In this document: piece after piece, positions 1 through 8,700 of the stretch
Position numbering within the stretch: the first letter of the stretch is position 1
Layout of the letters: every line of letters starts with the position of its first letter
Made by a program: the position numbers and the translations under genes
From: Thalassotalea algicola
GTDB taxonomy: Bacteria > Pseudomonadota > Gammaproteobacteria > Enterobacterales > Alteromonadaceae
Length of the DNA: 64,000 nt
Direction: 5' to 3'
Assembly (NCBI RefSeq): GCF_012932965.1
Contig: NZ_JABBXH010000002.1
Location: forward strand, 367,120 to 431,119
Notes under the pieces: model-generated
The model's database searches: none
The model's input: the letters and a program-made list of their open reading frames with translations, nothing else
Told to the model about the DNA's origin: nothing

Positions 1-795
1 TGGATCTCCGGCTAAACGTGAGCGAGTGACTCTGTCTTGCATAATGTCTAATGCGTTAGACATGCAGTTAATTAAACTTGGTGGAGTTGGCTTGTCAGGC
101 TTGGCTTGTTTGGGTTCTTTTTCTTCTGACGAGAAGGCTGACTCCCACCATTGACTAAAGCTTTCCATACTTTTATTCATAAACTGATTAAATTTATCTT
201 CATTTTTCTTTTGTTGCTGATTGTGCAATTCTGTTTCTGCGGGATTAAAATCTGAACCCAAATTTACCGCGATAACAATATCTACACCAAGCTGTCGACA
301 AAGGGTTACAGGTACAGGATTGACCACGGCACCATCTAACAGCCAGCGATTTTGAAAACGATGCGGAGGGAAGATGCCTGGAATAGAACAAGAAGCTCTT
401 ACCGCGTCTAACGTGCTTCCTTCACTAAAAATTATTTCTTGTCCACGGCGCATATCGGTGGCCACAGCAGAGAAAGGAATAGTTAAGTCTTGAATATTTT
501 CCGTGGCAAAATCATCTGTTAACTTAGCAAATACCTTTTCACCGGACACCAACCCACCTTTTTGCATGCTGACGCCCATTAATTTAGCAACTTGCCATTC
601 TGTTAAATCACTAACCCATGACTTTAGCTCGGACAAGTTGCCTGCGCAGTATGCTGCACCAACATAGGAGCCAATACTGCAACCAGACACGGCACTGACT
701 TTTACCCCTAGCTCTTCAAGTGCTTCAATAATGCCAATGTGAGCCCAACCACGAGCCGCACCACTTCCTAAGGCTAGTCCTATTTTAATAGTCAT
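1..795 (-). CDS. Patatin-like phospholipase, RssA family (3' part cut by window edge)
   Basis: The gene starts at the ATG complementary to 793-795 and reads open to base 1, so 265 codons are visible and the C-terminus is missing. The N-terminus MTIKIGLALGSGAARGWAHIG carries the glycine-rich oxyanion-hole motif (GSGAARG, residues 10-16). The nucleophile elbow is GCSIG with Ser40, and the catalytic Asp lies in DGA (Asp154). Together these form the Ser-Asp dyad of patatin-like lipid acyl hydrolases. The short form without membrane segments resembles E. coli RssA/YchK. The substrate is unknown, but phospholipids are expected from the family. It lies tail-away from the Lrp-type regulator gene, with a 66-base gap. 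Confidence 0.85.
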   Translation of the reverse strand, partial: MTIKIGLALGSGAARGWAHIGIIEALEELGVKVSAVSGCSIGSYVGAAYCAGNLSELKSWVSDLTEWQVAKLMGVSMQKGGLVSGEKVFAKLTDDFATENIQDLTIPFSAVATDMRRGQEIIFSEGSTLDAVRASCSIPGIFPPHRFQNRWLLDGAVVNPVPVTLCRQLGVDIVIAVNLGSDFNPAETELHNQQQKKNEDKFNQFMNKSMESFSQWWESAFSSEEKEPKQAKPDKPTPPSLINCMSNALDIMQDRVTRSRLAGDP

Positions 796-861
796 TCTAA
801 TTACCTGATATTTTCCATGAAATTGTTATTTGATAAAGATTTAACTAGTGTTTATCGAATA

Positions 862-1311
862 TTAAGCGCGTTCATCTTTTGGAGAATCCATTACCACGTG
901 AGTAGTGATGGTGCTAACCTGAGGAATAGCGCCAAGTACATTAGCATGAAATAGTTTAAACGACTTAATGTCTTTAGTTTCTATACGTAATATATACTCA
1001 AATGCGCCGGTGACATTATGGCATTCCTTCACTTCGTTTGCGTTTTCTACGGCTTTTTCAAAAGCCAATTGTGACTCAGTGGAGTGTTCGTTTAAGCCAA
1101 TACCCACCATCGCGATAAAGTTATTACCAAGTAATTCGGCGTCTAATACCGCGCGATAGCCTTTAATAATGCCACGGGCTTCCAATTCTTGTACACGCCG
1201 TAAGCAAGCAGAAGGGGATAAACCAATTTTTTCAGCCAGCTCACTATTAGCAATTCGACCATTATTTTTTAATTCTTGCAATATTTGTTCGTTAAATGTG
1301 TCATTTTTCAT
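862..1311 (-). CDS. Lrp/AsnC-family transcriptional regulator
   Basis: This encodes a 149-residue one-component regulator. An N-terminal AsnC-type helix-turn-helix (NNGRIANSELAEKIGLSPSA, about residues 14-33) is followed by a RAM ligand-binding domain that forms octamers and binds amino acids in this family. The start at MKNDTFNEQ is chosen because Lrp proteins begin a few residues before the first helix. An in-frame ATG 21 bases upstream is also possible, and neither has a clear Shine-Dalgarno. It is divergent from a LysE-type exporter 107 bases away, a common pairing in which the regulator senses the amino acid and controls its export. That role is inferred from context. Confidence 0.88.
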   Translation of the reverse strand: MKNDTFNEQILQELKNNGRIANSELAEKIGLSPSACLRRVQELEARGIIKGYRAVLDAELLGNNFIAMVGIGLNEHSTESQLAFEKAVENANEVKECHNVTGAFEYILRIETKDIKSFKLFHANVLGAIPQVSTITTHVVMDSPKDERA

Positions 1312-1418
1312 GATTAGTTGTGCAAAACCCATAAGTTAAGACATTTTTAGCTGAATAATTTCGTGACGTCTAGTTTAAAATTGCTTTATCTGAACCCGTA
1401 AGCCTGTGAGAACTAAAA

Positions 1419-2009
1419 ATGAGTTATGAATTATTTGCTGCCTTATCGGTATTTGCCTTTGTGTCTTCAATTACCCCTGGGCCAAATAATATAATGCTGA
1501 TGAATTCTGGTGCCAATTATGGGGTGCGTAAAACCGTGCCACATGCCCTTGGTGTAGGAATTGGTTTTACCTTAATGATAGTGTTAGTAGGTTTAGGTAT
1601 TGTTCAAATATTTGATGCTTTTCCTGTTAGCTACCAAGTTTTAAAGTACGTCAGTATCGCTTACCTACTGTATTTGGCGCTCAAAATTGCTATGTCGGGC
1701 ACTAAGTCTCCATCGGAAGAGAAAAAATCGAGACCCATGACTTTTTTCCAGGCGGTACTGTTTCAATGGGTGAACCCCAAAGCGTGGACAATGGCGTTAA
1801 CGGCTATCAGTATTTATGCGCCCTCTCAAAGTATTATGGCAGTAATCCTTGTAGCGGCAGTCTTTGGTGCTATTAACTTCCCTTGTATTAGTTCTTGGGT
1901 GGTTTTAGGTAAAAAAATGCAAATTGTTTTGAACAATGAAAGGCGACTAAGAATATTTAATGTTTCGATGGCACTAATGCTCATTGGTTCTGTTGTACCA
2001 GCCTTGTAA
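1419..2009 (+). CDS. LysE/RhtB-family amino-acid exporter
   Basis: This is a 196-residue inner-membrane protein with about six hydrophobic segments. The N-terminal signature SSITPGPNNIMLMNSGANYG (residues about 16-35) is typical of LysE/RhtB translocators, which export amino acids or their analogues using the proton gradient. The central FQWVNPKAWTMAL motif is also conserved. The gene is divergently paired with the Lrp-type regulator, suggesting control by intracellular amino-acid levels. The exported substrate cannot be told from sequence. Length is slightly below the usual 205-210 residues, with no sign of truncation. Confidence 0.88.
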   Translation: MSYELFAALSVFAFVSSITPGPNNIMLMNSGANYGVRKTVPHALGVGIGFTLMIVLVGLGIVQIFDAFPVSYQVLKYVSIAYLLYLALKIAMSGTKSPSEEKKSRPMTFFQAVLFQWVNPKAWTMALTAISIYAPSQSIMAVILVAAVFGAINFPCISSWVVLGKKMQIVLNNERRLRIFNVSMALMLIGSVVPAL

Positions 2010-2164
2010 GTTAGCAGTGCGCAATTGATTCTTTTAACACTAGATTCATAGGTAGATCTTTTTATTTAGTTTGTTAAGGTGTTATTTATAAAGCCATTAA
2101 TTATCTAATGAGCTTGCCAACCCTACAAAATTTAACCAAAGAATAAACTAAACGAAACGACTAT

Positions 2165-2989
2165 ATGACTAAATCTATTTTAATTACCGGTTGCTCAAGC
2201 GGCATAGGTTTACATGCCGCATTGACACTAAATGCCCGAGGCTACCAGGTATTTGCTACCGCACGTAAGCCTGAAGATGTTGAAATGTTAAAGGCCAAAG
2301 GCTTAAATGCGATACCGCTAGATTTAACAGATAGTGAAAGCATTGCTCAGGCTATTTCAATAGTACTAGAACAAACTAGCGGTCAACTCGACTTCTTATT
2401 TAATAATGGTGCCTATGGTCAACCAGGTGCATTAGAAGATTTACCTACCAATGCGCTTAAAACACAATTTGAATCGAATGTTTTTGGCTGGCATGAACTT
2501 ACTAGGCAAATTATTCCTGTAATGCGAACACAGGGACATGGCCGTATAATTCAATGTAGCTCAGTGTTAGGTTTTGTTTCTATGGCATATCGTGGCGCTT
2601 ATAATGCGTCTAAATACGCACTTGAAGGGCTTACCGACACGCTAAGATTAGAAGTGAAAGACGGTAATATTGACGTGATACTGATTCAACCGGGGCCAAT
2701 AAACACACAATTTCGGGCGAATGCGTTAAAAGCATTTAATGAGCATATTGATGCTGAGCAAAGTGTGCACAAAGTACAATATCAACAACAAATGGACCGA
2801 TTGTCATCAGAAACTTCCAATGCAAAATTTACTTTAGAACCCATTGATGTCACCCATGCATTAATTGATGCGTTGGAAAGTAAACGACCAAAATTAAAAT
2901 ACCGTGTTACCGTGCCGACGAAAATGATGGCGATATTGAAGCGTTTATTATCAACCAGACTTTTAGATAAGATTTTAGCTAAAGGATAA
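2165..2989 (+). CDS. Short-chain dehydrogenase/reductase (classical SDR)
   Basis: This 274-residue cytosolic oxidoreductase has a Rossmann fold. The cofactor motif TGCSSGIG is at residues 8-15, the NNG motif appears as FNNGAYG, and the catalytic YNASK has Tyr146 and Lys150, preceded by the conserved serine in CSSVLG. Arg in TARKPEDV after the second strand favours NADP(H). The PGPINTQF segment after the active site is also typical. It resembles the YbbO-like group of SDRs acting on hydrophobic alcohols or ketones, but the substrate is unknown. It stands alone between the exporter and a DUF3750 lipoprotein gene. Confidence 0.88.
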   Translation: MTKSILITGCSSGIGLHAALTLNARGYQVFATARKPEDVEMLKAKGLNAIPLDLTDSESIAQAISIVLEQTSGQLDFLFNNGAYGQPGALEDLPTNALKTQFESNVFGWHELTRQIIPVMRTQGHGRIIQCSSVLGFVSMAYRGAYNASKYALEGLTDTLRLEVKDGNIDVILIQPGPINTQFRANALKAFNEHIDAEQSVHKVQYQQQMDRLSSETSNAKFTLEPIDVTHALIDALESKRPKLKYRVTVPTKMMAILKRLLSTRLLDKILAKG

Positions 2990-3074
2990 TTGCAAGAATT
3001 CTTTTCAAAGCGTTATTTTAAAGCTGTGCTGGTGTATTATTAGCCTAGGTTTATTGTTGTTAATTTTGTCGTCT

Positions 3075-3602
3075 ATGCGTTTATTACTTTCTCTTTTTAC
3101 TTGTGTTTTATTGACTGCTTGTAGTAGCCCTGATTGGCGCACAGCGAGCCGAGAGCCGGCCAATATCGCGCCTAACCCTTTGACTAATAAACAAGCGGTT
3201 ATTGAGGTTTATGCTGCAGATGCATTTAGTTGGCGAGGCTGGTTTGCGGTTCACTCTTGGATTGCGATTAAAGAGGAAGCAGCAGAAGAATATACTGTCT
3301 ATGAAGTGGTGGGCTGGCGCGTTAACCGTGGCTTACCAGCACTAAAAAGCTATAAAACTAAAACTCCAGACCGTTATTGGTATGGCGCTAAGCCTGAAAA
3401 AGTTCTCTCTATTCAAGGCGAGCAAGCAAGTATATTAATCCCGAAAGTTACCGATGCAGTAAATCGTTACCCATGGGCAGATACTTACAGCGTATTTCCA
3501 GGGCCCAATAGTAATACATTTCCTGCTTGGATTGGTAAGCAAGTTCCTGAGTTAGAATTAGACTTGCCGTTTAGTGCTATTGGCAGCGGTTATGCTAATT
3601 AG
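3075..3602 (+). CDS. DUF3750 family putative lipoprotein
   Basis: This is a 175-residue protein of unknown function. The ATG at 3075 is preferred over a TTG 21 bases earlier because it puts MRLLLSLFTCVLLTAC directly as a lipoprotein signal peptide with lipobox LTAC. The mature part contains the DUF3750 pattern: RGWFAVHSWIAIK, then VYEVVGWRV, then DRYWYGAKPE and a YPWADTYSVFPGPNSNTFPAWI block rich in aromatic residues. It is probably periplasmic and membrane-anchored. It converges with the pseudouridine synthase gene with only six bases between stops. Assignment to DUF3750 is from memory of the motif layout. Confidence 0.75.
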   Translation: MRLLLSLFTCVLLTACSSPDWRTASREPANIAPNPLTNKQAVIEVYAADAFSWRGWFAVHSWIAIKEEAAEEYTVYEVVGWRVNRGLPALKSYKTKTPDRYWYGAKPEKVLSIQGEQASILIPKVTDAVNRYPWADTYSVFPGPNSNTFPAWIGKQVPELELDLPFSAIGSGYAN

Positions 3603-3608
3603 TTATTG

Positions 3609-4334
3609 CTAAGATAATTGAACTGAGTTTACTTCATCTTGTTTAAGTTCTCGCCATTGGCGTGGTGCAAGTTGACTATCCAATACAATATCACCGACTT
3701 GGCTGCGATGAAGTCCTACAACAGGGTTTTGAAAGCGACCAAACATACGTTTAATTTGGTGGTACTTTCCTTCTGTTAATACAACGTGAGCGGTTTTTTC
3801 CGATTCAATTAAAAGGTGAGCTGGCGCTGTGGTGATACCTTCGTATTCAAAGTACATTCCCTTAGCAAATGCGTCGATATATTTTGGAGTTAACTTATTT
3901 TCTAGCGTTACCTGGTAATGCTTTTCTACTTTATGTACTGGTGAGGTAAGTGCTTCAGACCAACGACTATCATTGGTTAGCAGTACTAATCCTGAAGTGT
4001 TTAAGTCGAGTCTGCCGACTATATGTAACTCATCTTTTGCAGGGTGTTCGATTAAATCAATTACGGTTTGGTGTTGGCTGTCTTTTGTTGCTGATACTAC
4101 ACCAGTAGGTTTATGCAACATTATGTAAATAGCTGCATTACTTTGTAGCACCTTATCATCAAGCGTAATATGTGAAAATCGATTGATGAGTTGGTCTATA
4201 TTCTGTGCTTTGTTACCGTCAACCATCACTCGACCTTGTGCTAACATTAGCCGAACATCTCGTCGGCTGATTTTTATGTTGTTGGCGATAAATTTATCAA
4301 GTCGATTGGTACTTATTGGACTGTTATTAGCCAT
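3609..4334 (-). CDS. rsuA: RsuA-type 16S rRNA pseudouridine synthase
   Basis: This encodes 241 residues of the RsuA/RluB/E/F family. An S4 RNA-binding domain (about residues 8-65, RLDKFIANNIKISRRDVR) is followed by the catalytic domain. The active-site motif GRLDLNTSGLVLLTND contains the catalytic Asp. The motifs YIMLHKPTGVVSAT and GKYHQIKRMF match RsuA closely. E. coli RsuA makes pseudouridine 516 in 16S rRNA. The call to RsuA rather than another family member rests on overall similarity of motifs and length. It lies eight bases downstream of the serine hydrolase gene on the same strand and may be co-transcribed with it. Confidence 0.8.
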   Translation of the reverse strand: MANNSPISTNRLDKFIANNIKISRRDVRLMLAQGRVMVDGNKAQNIDQLINRFSHITLDDKVLQSNAAIYIMLHKPTGVVSATKDSQHQTVIDLIEHPAKDELHIVGRLDLNTSGLVLLTNDSRWSEALTSPVHKVEKHYQVTLENKLTPKYIDAFAKGMYFEYEGITTAPAHLLIESEKTAHVVLTEGKYHQIKRMFGRFQNPVVGLHRSQVGDIVLDSQLAPRQWRELKQDEVNSVQLS

Positions 4335-4342
4335 ATCACGAA

Positions 4343-5554
4343 TTATTCAGTAGCTTGCAATTGATTATGTGATTCAGGAACACCTAATTTGTCAGCTTTT
4401 GACCAAAAATCACTGGTTATCTTGTTGATCGCATTCGATTCGGCATTAATTAACATTGCAAAGCCAATGTCTAACTCTGGCGAATAGCCAATGTCAGCGC
4501 GGAAGCCTTCCACCCAACCTGAATGGTAAATTATCGGATAATCCTTAAATTGATAGATACGCCAGCCATAGCCATAATGCGCATCTTTAAGATGTTTTCG
4601 CCAATATTTTCGACGTAAATCTTTTCGGGTTTTTATGCGCGGCGTAGTTACTTCAGATAGTAATTCAGGTGATAGTACATCCGGTTTATAGCCTAAGTTG
4701 GCGATTAACCATTTTGCCATATCTGTAATGCTAGCGTTGATACCGGCAGCAGGCGCTACTTTATAAAAATCGGGCTCAACGTTTACGGTACGCCAGACAT
4801 ATTGCTTTATTATTTTTCCCGCTCCATCTTTTTTACCGGTATTAATACGCTTTCTAAGTACATGAGGTTTAGCGGTATTTTTCTGGTTTTTATAAACATT
4901 GATACCAACAGACGCATTTTTCATGTTCAGTGGCTGAAAAACGCGTTCATGAAGAAGCGTTGAGTAGCTTTTATTTTGCGATGCTTCTATTGCCGGTTGT
5001 AAAAAACCATAAGCAATATTTTGATAGCCATAACATTTAGCGGGCTTACAAATTGGTGAAACACGATCGAACCGGCTGATAATTTTCTTCATGTTCCAAT
5101 TTTCATGTAGCAAGTTATCGTAGGCATTGGGCATTAATCCTGAAGAGTGACTCAACACATGTTGAATTTGGATTTTTTCCGCGGCACCTGCTTTTGCCAA
5201 TTTAAAATTTGGTACGTACTTTGTAATAGGGTCGGATAAGTTAAGCTGATTTTCTTGCGCTAACATTGTCGTTAAAGTCGCCGCAAATGGCTTAGAAACA
5301 GATGCCAGCCGGAAAACTGTTTCAGCGTTAATTTTTTGGCTTTGTGCTTTATCAATATGACCAAACGTTTCTATGGCTACTACTTTACCGTTTTTTACGA
5401 TGGCGTATGCCCCGCCGGGAATATTAAATTTCTTTAGTTCATTGGCAACTTTTTTTGCTAACGAACGATTAAAACTGTGATCGTTAGCAAAAGAATTAAT
5501 GTGTGTAAGAAGTAGTAGCGTGGAAAATAATAAGCTACTAATGCGCGTTAGCAT
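4343..5554 (-). CDS. Serine hydrolase, beta-lactamase class C/PBP-like family
   Basis: This encodes 403 residues with an N-terminal signal peptide ending near SFA (residue 23), so it is probably periplasmic. The catalytic S85-V-S-K88 tetrad, a YQN motif around residue 180 (YGYQNIAYG) and an HSG motif (YHSGWVEG) in the last quarter are the three hallmarks of the AmpC/esterase/PBP4* superfamily. Members include D-aminopeptidases, esterases and penicillin-binding proteins. An insert of basic residues around 320-335 (RIKTRKDLRRKYWRKHLK) is unusual. Real beta-lactamase activity is not implied. It probably forms a two-gene unit with the rsuA-like gene. Confidence 0.82.
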   Translation of the reverse strand: MLTRISSLLFSTLLLLTHINSFANDHSFNRSLAKKVANELKKFNIPGGAYAIVKNGKVVAIETFGHIDKAQSQKINAETVFRLASVSKPFAATLTTMLAQENQLNLSDPITKYVPNFKLAKAGAAEKIQIQHVLSHSSGLMPNAYDNLLHENWNMKKIISRFDRVSPICKPAKCYGYQNIAYGFLQPAIEASQNKSYSTLLHERVFQPLNMKNASVGINVYKNQKNTAKPHVLRKRINTGKKDGAGKIIKQYVWRTVNVEPDFYKVAPAAGINASITDMAKWLIANLGYKPDVLSPELLSEVTTPRIKTRKDLRRKYWRKHLKDAHYGYGWRIYQFKDYPIIYHSGWVEGFRADIGYSPELDIGFAMLINAESNAINKITSDFWSKADKLGVPESHNQLQATE

Positions 5555-5895
5555 GAACAGTTCTCAAAGGTAAAAAGCAATAATCAGGCTAATTTTACCG
5601 AGAACGTTGTGAAATAAAAAGTTAAATAAAATGAAATGTAGCTAATGTGAAAATAATTACTGATTTTTAAAAAGTACAAGGTATTAAAGGCGTAGTATTT
5701 TGAGCAAATATTACGATTACCATACCTTGTGTTTAGTCGTCGGTGTCTGCTTGCTTATGGGAAAAAATATAGTTAAATTTAACTACTTAGCGTAATAGCA
5801 ACCACCAGTTGACAAATTAACAACCTAACTTGCTAGTTTGCAACTAGCTGATTTTCTAACCTTGCTGTTCAATAACAAACGAAGGATTACATATT
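5555..5895. other. Intergenic region upstream of the XRE regulator
   Basis: This 341-base gap separates two divergently oriented genes. It holds the promoter of the serine hydrolase on the minus strand (not resolved) and, near its right end, a TTGACA -35-like hexamer at 5809-5814 and the palindrome at 5832-5848. I see no open frame with a ribosome binding site and no RNA gene. Confidence 0.5.
5832..5848. promoter_or_regulatory. Palindrome, candidate operator of the XRE regulator
   Basis: GCTAGTT-TGC-AACTAGC is a perfect 7-bp inverted repeat with a three-base centre. It begins 17 bases after a TTGACA hexamer (5809-5814), so it would sit on the -10 region of that promoter, 48 bases before the regulator's ATG. 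An autoregulatory operator is a reasonable inference for an XRE protein. Confidence 0.45.
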
Positions 5896-6876
5896 ATGAT
5901 ATTAGCAGAAAAAATTGTCAGGTTAAGGAAGCAGGTTGGTTGGTCTCAGGAAGAATTAGCCGAAAAAATGAATGTCTCTAGACAGTCAGTTTCAAAATGG
6001 GAAAGTACTAATAGTATTCCTGATTTAAATAAAATACTTATGTTGTCAGACTTGTTTGATGTCTCAACTGACTTTCTTTTGAGGGATGAAAATGAAGCTT
6101 TCGACGCAAGAGAAGAAAGCAAAGAGCCTAATACGGTTCAAGTTGATTTAGCGCAAGCCACGAAACATATAGAGAGTAAAGTCGAAACATCAGCCTTAAT
6201 TACAAAAGGCGTTATCTTGTGTATCTGTTCTGTAATTCCACTGCTTTTTTTATTGGCAATGGCAGAAACAAATCGTATGGGATTAACTGGTAATATTGCA
6301 GCTGCTGCTGGTGTAGTGTGTCTTTTAGTAATGGTTTCTCTGGCTGTTAGCTTATTCATTAAAACGAATCAATATGAAAGTGGCACGGTTGCTATAGATG
6401 ATGGAAAATTTGAATTGGCATATGGCGTTCACAGTGTATTTCAAGACAAACTAAAAAAATTCAGACCTACTTATAATCGCAGGTTATCTATCGGTATTTT
6501 CTTATTTATTGTTAGTTTTGTACCGTTAATGATGGTCAGTATATTTGGAGGCGGTACAGAGACAATATTGATGATGCTCATTGTGCTGCTGCTAATAATC
6601 TCAGTTGGTATTTATATAGTTAGCCCCGTTTCCGCTATTTTTGACGCCTACAACAATATTCTAAAAGATACTTGTGTTGATAAAGTAAAAAGCAAACGCA
6701 CCAAACGTGCCGAAAAGCTTGCTGCATTTTACTGGCCGTTACTCACTGCGATATTTTTAGGCTGGAGTTTATGGACTATGGCTTGGGGAGTTACTTGGAT
6801 TATTTGGCCTGTAGGAGCTGTCTTATTTGCAGCGTTAGTAGGCTTAATGGAATTGCTAAATAAAGATGACGATTAA
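5896..6876 (+). CDS. Membrane-anchored XRE-family transcriptional regulator
   Basis: This 326-residue protein joins an N-terminal helix-turn-helix (residues about 5-60, GWSQEELAEKMNVSRQSVSKWE) to a membrane part with about six hydrophobic helices. These are near residues 100-120, 135-155, 200-220, 225-245, 275-295 and 300-320. The HTH resembles those of Gram-positive-type XRE regulators. The layout suggests a one-component system in which the membrane domain senses a signal and the HTH binds DNA from the inner face. A good ribosome site (AAGGATTACATATT) precedes the ATG. No obvious target operon adjoins it, and autoregulation through the palindrome at 5832 is inferred. Confidence 0.8.
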   Translation: MILAEKIVRLRKQVGWSQEELAEKMNVSRQSVSKWESTNSIPDLNKILMLSDLFDVSTDFLLRDENEAFDAREESKEPNTVQVDLAQATKHIESKVETSALITKGVILCICSVIPLLFLLAMAETNRMGLTGNIAAAAGVVCLLVMVSLAVSLFIKTNQYESGTVAIDDGKFELAYGVHSVFQDKLKKFRPTYNRRLSIGIFLFIVSFVPLMMVSIFGGGTETILMMLIVLLLIISVGIYIVSPVSAIFDAYNNILKDTCVDKVKSKRTKRAEKLAAFYWPLLTAIFLGWSLWTMAWGVTWIIWPVGAVLFAALVGLMELLNKDDD

Positions 6877-7039
6877 ATTGATACTTAGGTTGAAAGTTCG
6901 TTGTTAAGTTTGCGTAATTAAACATTTATTTACTAATTGTCTTGCTGAATATTTTGCATTTTGTTTATGCAATTATTAGATTGATGGCTAGTAAACACAA
7001 GACACAGATCTAGAAAATACAGTTAAAACGGAAGATTAA

Positions 7040-7792
7040 ATGTTTAAAAAATTACTAGCCAGCGTCGGCATTGGCAAAGCAAAAGTGGATGCAATTCTCC
7101 TGAACGAGCACATACGTGCTGGTGAGTCGTTTGATATTGAGGTTGTGATCACTGGCGGTGATGTTGAGCAAGAGCTAAATGGTATTGAGCTTGCGGTAAT
7201 GGCACAAGCAAAAGCTGAAACAGAAGTTGGCGATGAAGAGGTTGAGTACAATAAAAGTATAGTTTTGCAGCATTGGCAGCAAGCGCTTAATGTTGTTATT
7301 CACCCGGGGGAACAAATTACGCGTCAATTTACTTTGCAGCTTCATCCCGAAGTGCCTGCCACTGAACTGTTTGGTCAGTCAATTTCTAAAGTATGGCTGC
7401 AAACAGGCTTAGATATTAAAAACGGTATTGATGGTAGCGATAAAGATAGCCTTTATATTATTCCATCGCCGACTCAATTGGCAGTATTAGAAGCTATTGA
7501 ACAAAGTGGCTATTCGCTTTATAAAATTGATATTGAAGCAGGCCGCGTACGTGGCGATGGTTTTCAATCACATTTGCCTTGTTATCAAGAATATGAGTTT
7601 AAGCCTAATTCTCATTCATTTTTTGGCGCGAAAGAACTGGAAGTTACTTTTGTCGATAACGGCGCTGAAACCGGCGTATTGATTGAAATCGATCGTGCAT
7701 TTCTTGGTGATGGATATCGCAGTATGTCTATACCTAATCAATGTGACAGTGTTGAGACTGTTCGCCCCTATATTGAGCGCTTGCTTGGTTAA
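7040..7792 (+). CDS. Spo0M (sporulation-control protein) family protein
   Basis: This 250-residue protein has no signal peptide or membrane segments. The N-terminus MFKKLLASVGIGKAKVDAIL, the arrestin-like beta-sandwich pattern and the central SKVWLQTGLDIKNGIDGSDKD motif match the Spo0M/YgaC-like family. Proteins of this family in Bacillus affect sporulation and cell shape, but many occur in non-sporulating Gammaproteobacteria where the role is unknown. The C-terminal third (FKPNSHSFFGAKELEVTF) is also conserved. A GGAAG ribosome site lies before the ATG. It is a single-gene unit followed by a hairpin at 7816-7845. Confidence 0.82.
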   Translation: MFKKLLASVGIGKAKVDAILLNEHIRAGESFDIEVVITGGDVEQELNGIELAVMAQAKAETEVGDEEVEYNKSIVLQHWQQALNVVIHPGEQITRQFTLQLHPEVPATELFGQSISKVWLQTGLDIKNGIDGSDKDSLYIIPSPTQLAVLEAIEQSGYSLYKIDIEAGRVRGDGFQSHLPCYQEYEFKPNSHSFFGAKELEVTFVDNGAETGVLIEIDRAFLGDGYRSMSIPNQCDSVETVRPYIERLLG

Positions 7793-8100
7793 CAATCTTG
7801 CTATTATGCAATGAAAAAGAAGTGCTATATTTTTAGCGCTTCTTTAAAGCGTATCGAATAATAATTGGCAAAATTTATTACATTGCTCATTCCACACTAA
7901 TCTAGCACTTATTTTTTGCAGGCTTTTACGGTGGTAATGGCGAAAACGGATAAAGGTACTCAAGTACTGTATGCGTTTTAAGGTGATTAACTGTAGAAAA
8001 AACCGTCGAAAAAATAAAGCGATAGTAGGTTAGCATTTGCTATCTTTTGACAGCTAAGCCACACTAAAAAAGCATAATAATTATAAAAAGGTCGCAACAC
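7793..8100 (+). other. Intergenic region between Spo0M-like and SRPBCC genes
   Basis: This 308-base gap contains the terminator-like hairpin at 7816-7845 and, beyond it, unassigned AT-rich sequence. A 14-codon ATG frame at 7939 has no support as a gene. The promoter for the SRPBCC gene must lie in the last 200 bases, but I cannot fix it. Confidence 0.4.
7816..7845 (+). terminator. Hairpin after the Spo0M-like gene
   Basis: AAAGAAGTGCTA pairs with TAGCGCTTCTTT (one G-T pair), giving a 12-bp stem with a six-base loop starting 24 bases after the stop codon. The T-run after the GC core is short (TTT), so termination may be incomplete. Confidence 0.55.
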
Positions 8101-8634
8101 ATGCTTAAAAAATTCTGTATCGCCGTGGCGGTGATTATTACTCTACCGTTTATCATCGCGCTATTTGTTAAATCCAGTTATGAAGTTGAACGAGAAGTGC
8201 TCATTAACCAGCCGAAATCAACGGTGTTTGGTTATGTAAAATATCTGAAAAACCAAGATTACTTTAGCAAATGGGCGCAAATTGACCCTGAGATGACAAA
8301 ATCATTTCAAGGAACCGATGGTGAAGTTGGTTTTATTTCTGCTTGGCAATCGGAGCACCCTGATGTAGGGCATGGTGAACAAGAGATTATGGCGATGGTC
8401 GATGGCGAGCGTATCGATTATCAACTGAGGTTTTTAAAACCTTTTGAGGCAGTTTCACCAGCCTACATGATTACTGAAAATGCTGGCGAAAATCAAACCA
8501 AAGTGAAATGGGCTTTTCAAGGGAATATGGACTATCCAATGAATATCATGTTGTTATTTATGGACTTTGAAAAAATCATTGGTGATGACTTACAACTTGG
8601 TTTAGATAATTTAAAAGTGATATTAGAAGAGTAA
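8101..8634 (+). CDS. SRPBCC-family protein with N-terminal membrane anchor
   Basis: This 177-residue protein begins with a hydrophobic helix (residues about 5-25, IAVAVIITLPFIIALFV) that should anchor it in the inner membrane. A polyketide-cyclase/START-like fold follows, recognised from the VEREVLINQPKSTVFGYVKYLKNQDYFSKW pattern at its start and the C-terminal DDLQLGLDNLK helix. Such proteins bind hydrophobic ligands. No substrate can be named. The gene stands alone and converges with the amidohydrolase gene over a shared hairpin. Confidence 0.8.
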   Translation: MLKKFCIAVAVIITLPFIIALFVKSSYEVEREVLINQPKSTVFGYVKYLKNQDYFSKWAQIDPEMTKSFQGTDGEVGFISAWQSEHPDVGHGEQEIMAMVDGERIDYQLRFLKPFEAVSPAYMITENAGENQTKVKWAFQGNMDYPMNIMLLFMDFEKIIGDDLQLGLDNLKVILEE

Positions 8635-8667
8635 TAAGAGCTTTTATAGATTCAAACCAATTTACAA

Positions 8668-8695
8668 AGCCCAGATTTTGGATATGATCTGGGCT
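8668..8695. terminator. Shared hairpin between convergent genes
   Basis: AGCCCAGAT pairs perfectly with ATCTGGGCT across a 10-base loop, between the stops of the SRPBCC and amidohydrolase genes. T-runs on either side are weak (CTTGATT on plus, TTTGTAAATT on minus). A bidirectional terminator is inferred. Confidence 0.6.
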
Positions 8696-8700
8696 CTTGA

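Noticed and set aside
7939-7983. A 14-codon ATG frame after the Spo0M-like gene
   Set aside because: Too short, no ribosome site and no recognisable product.
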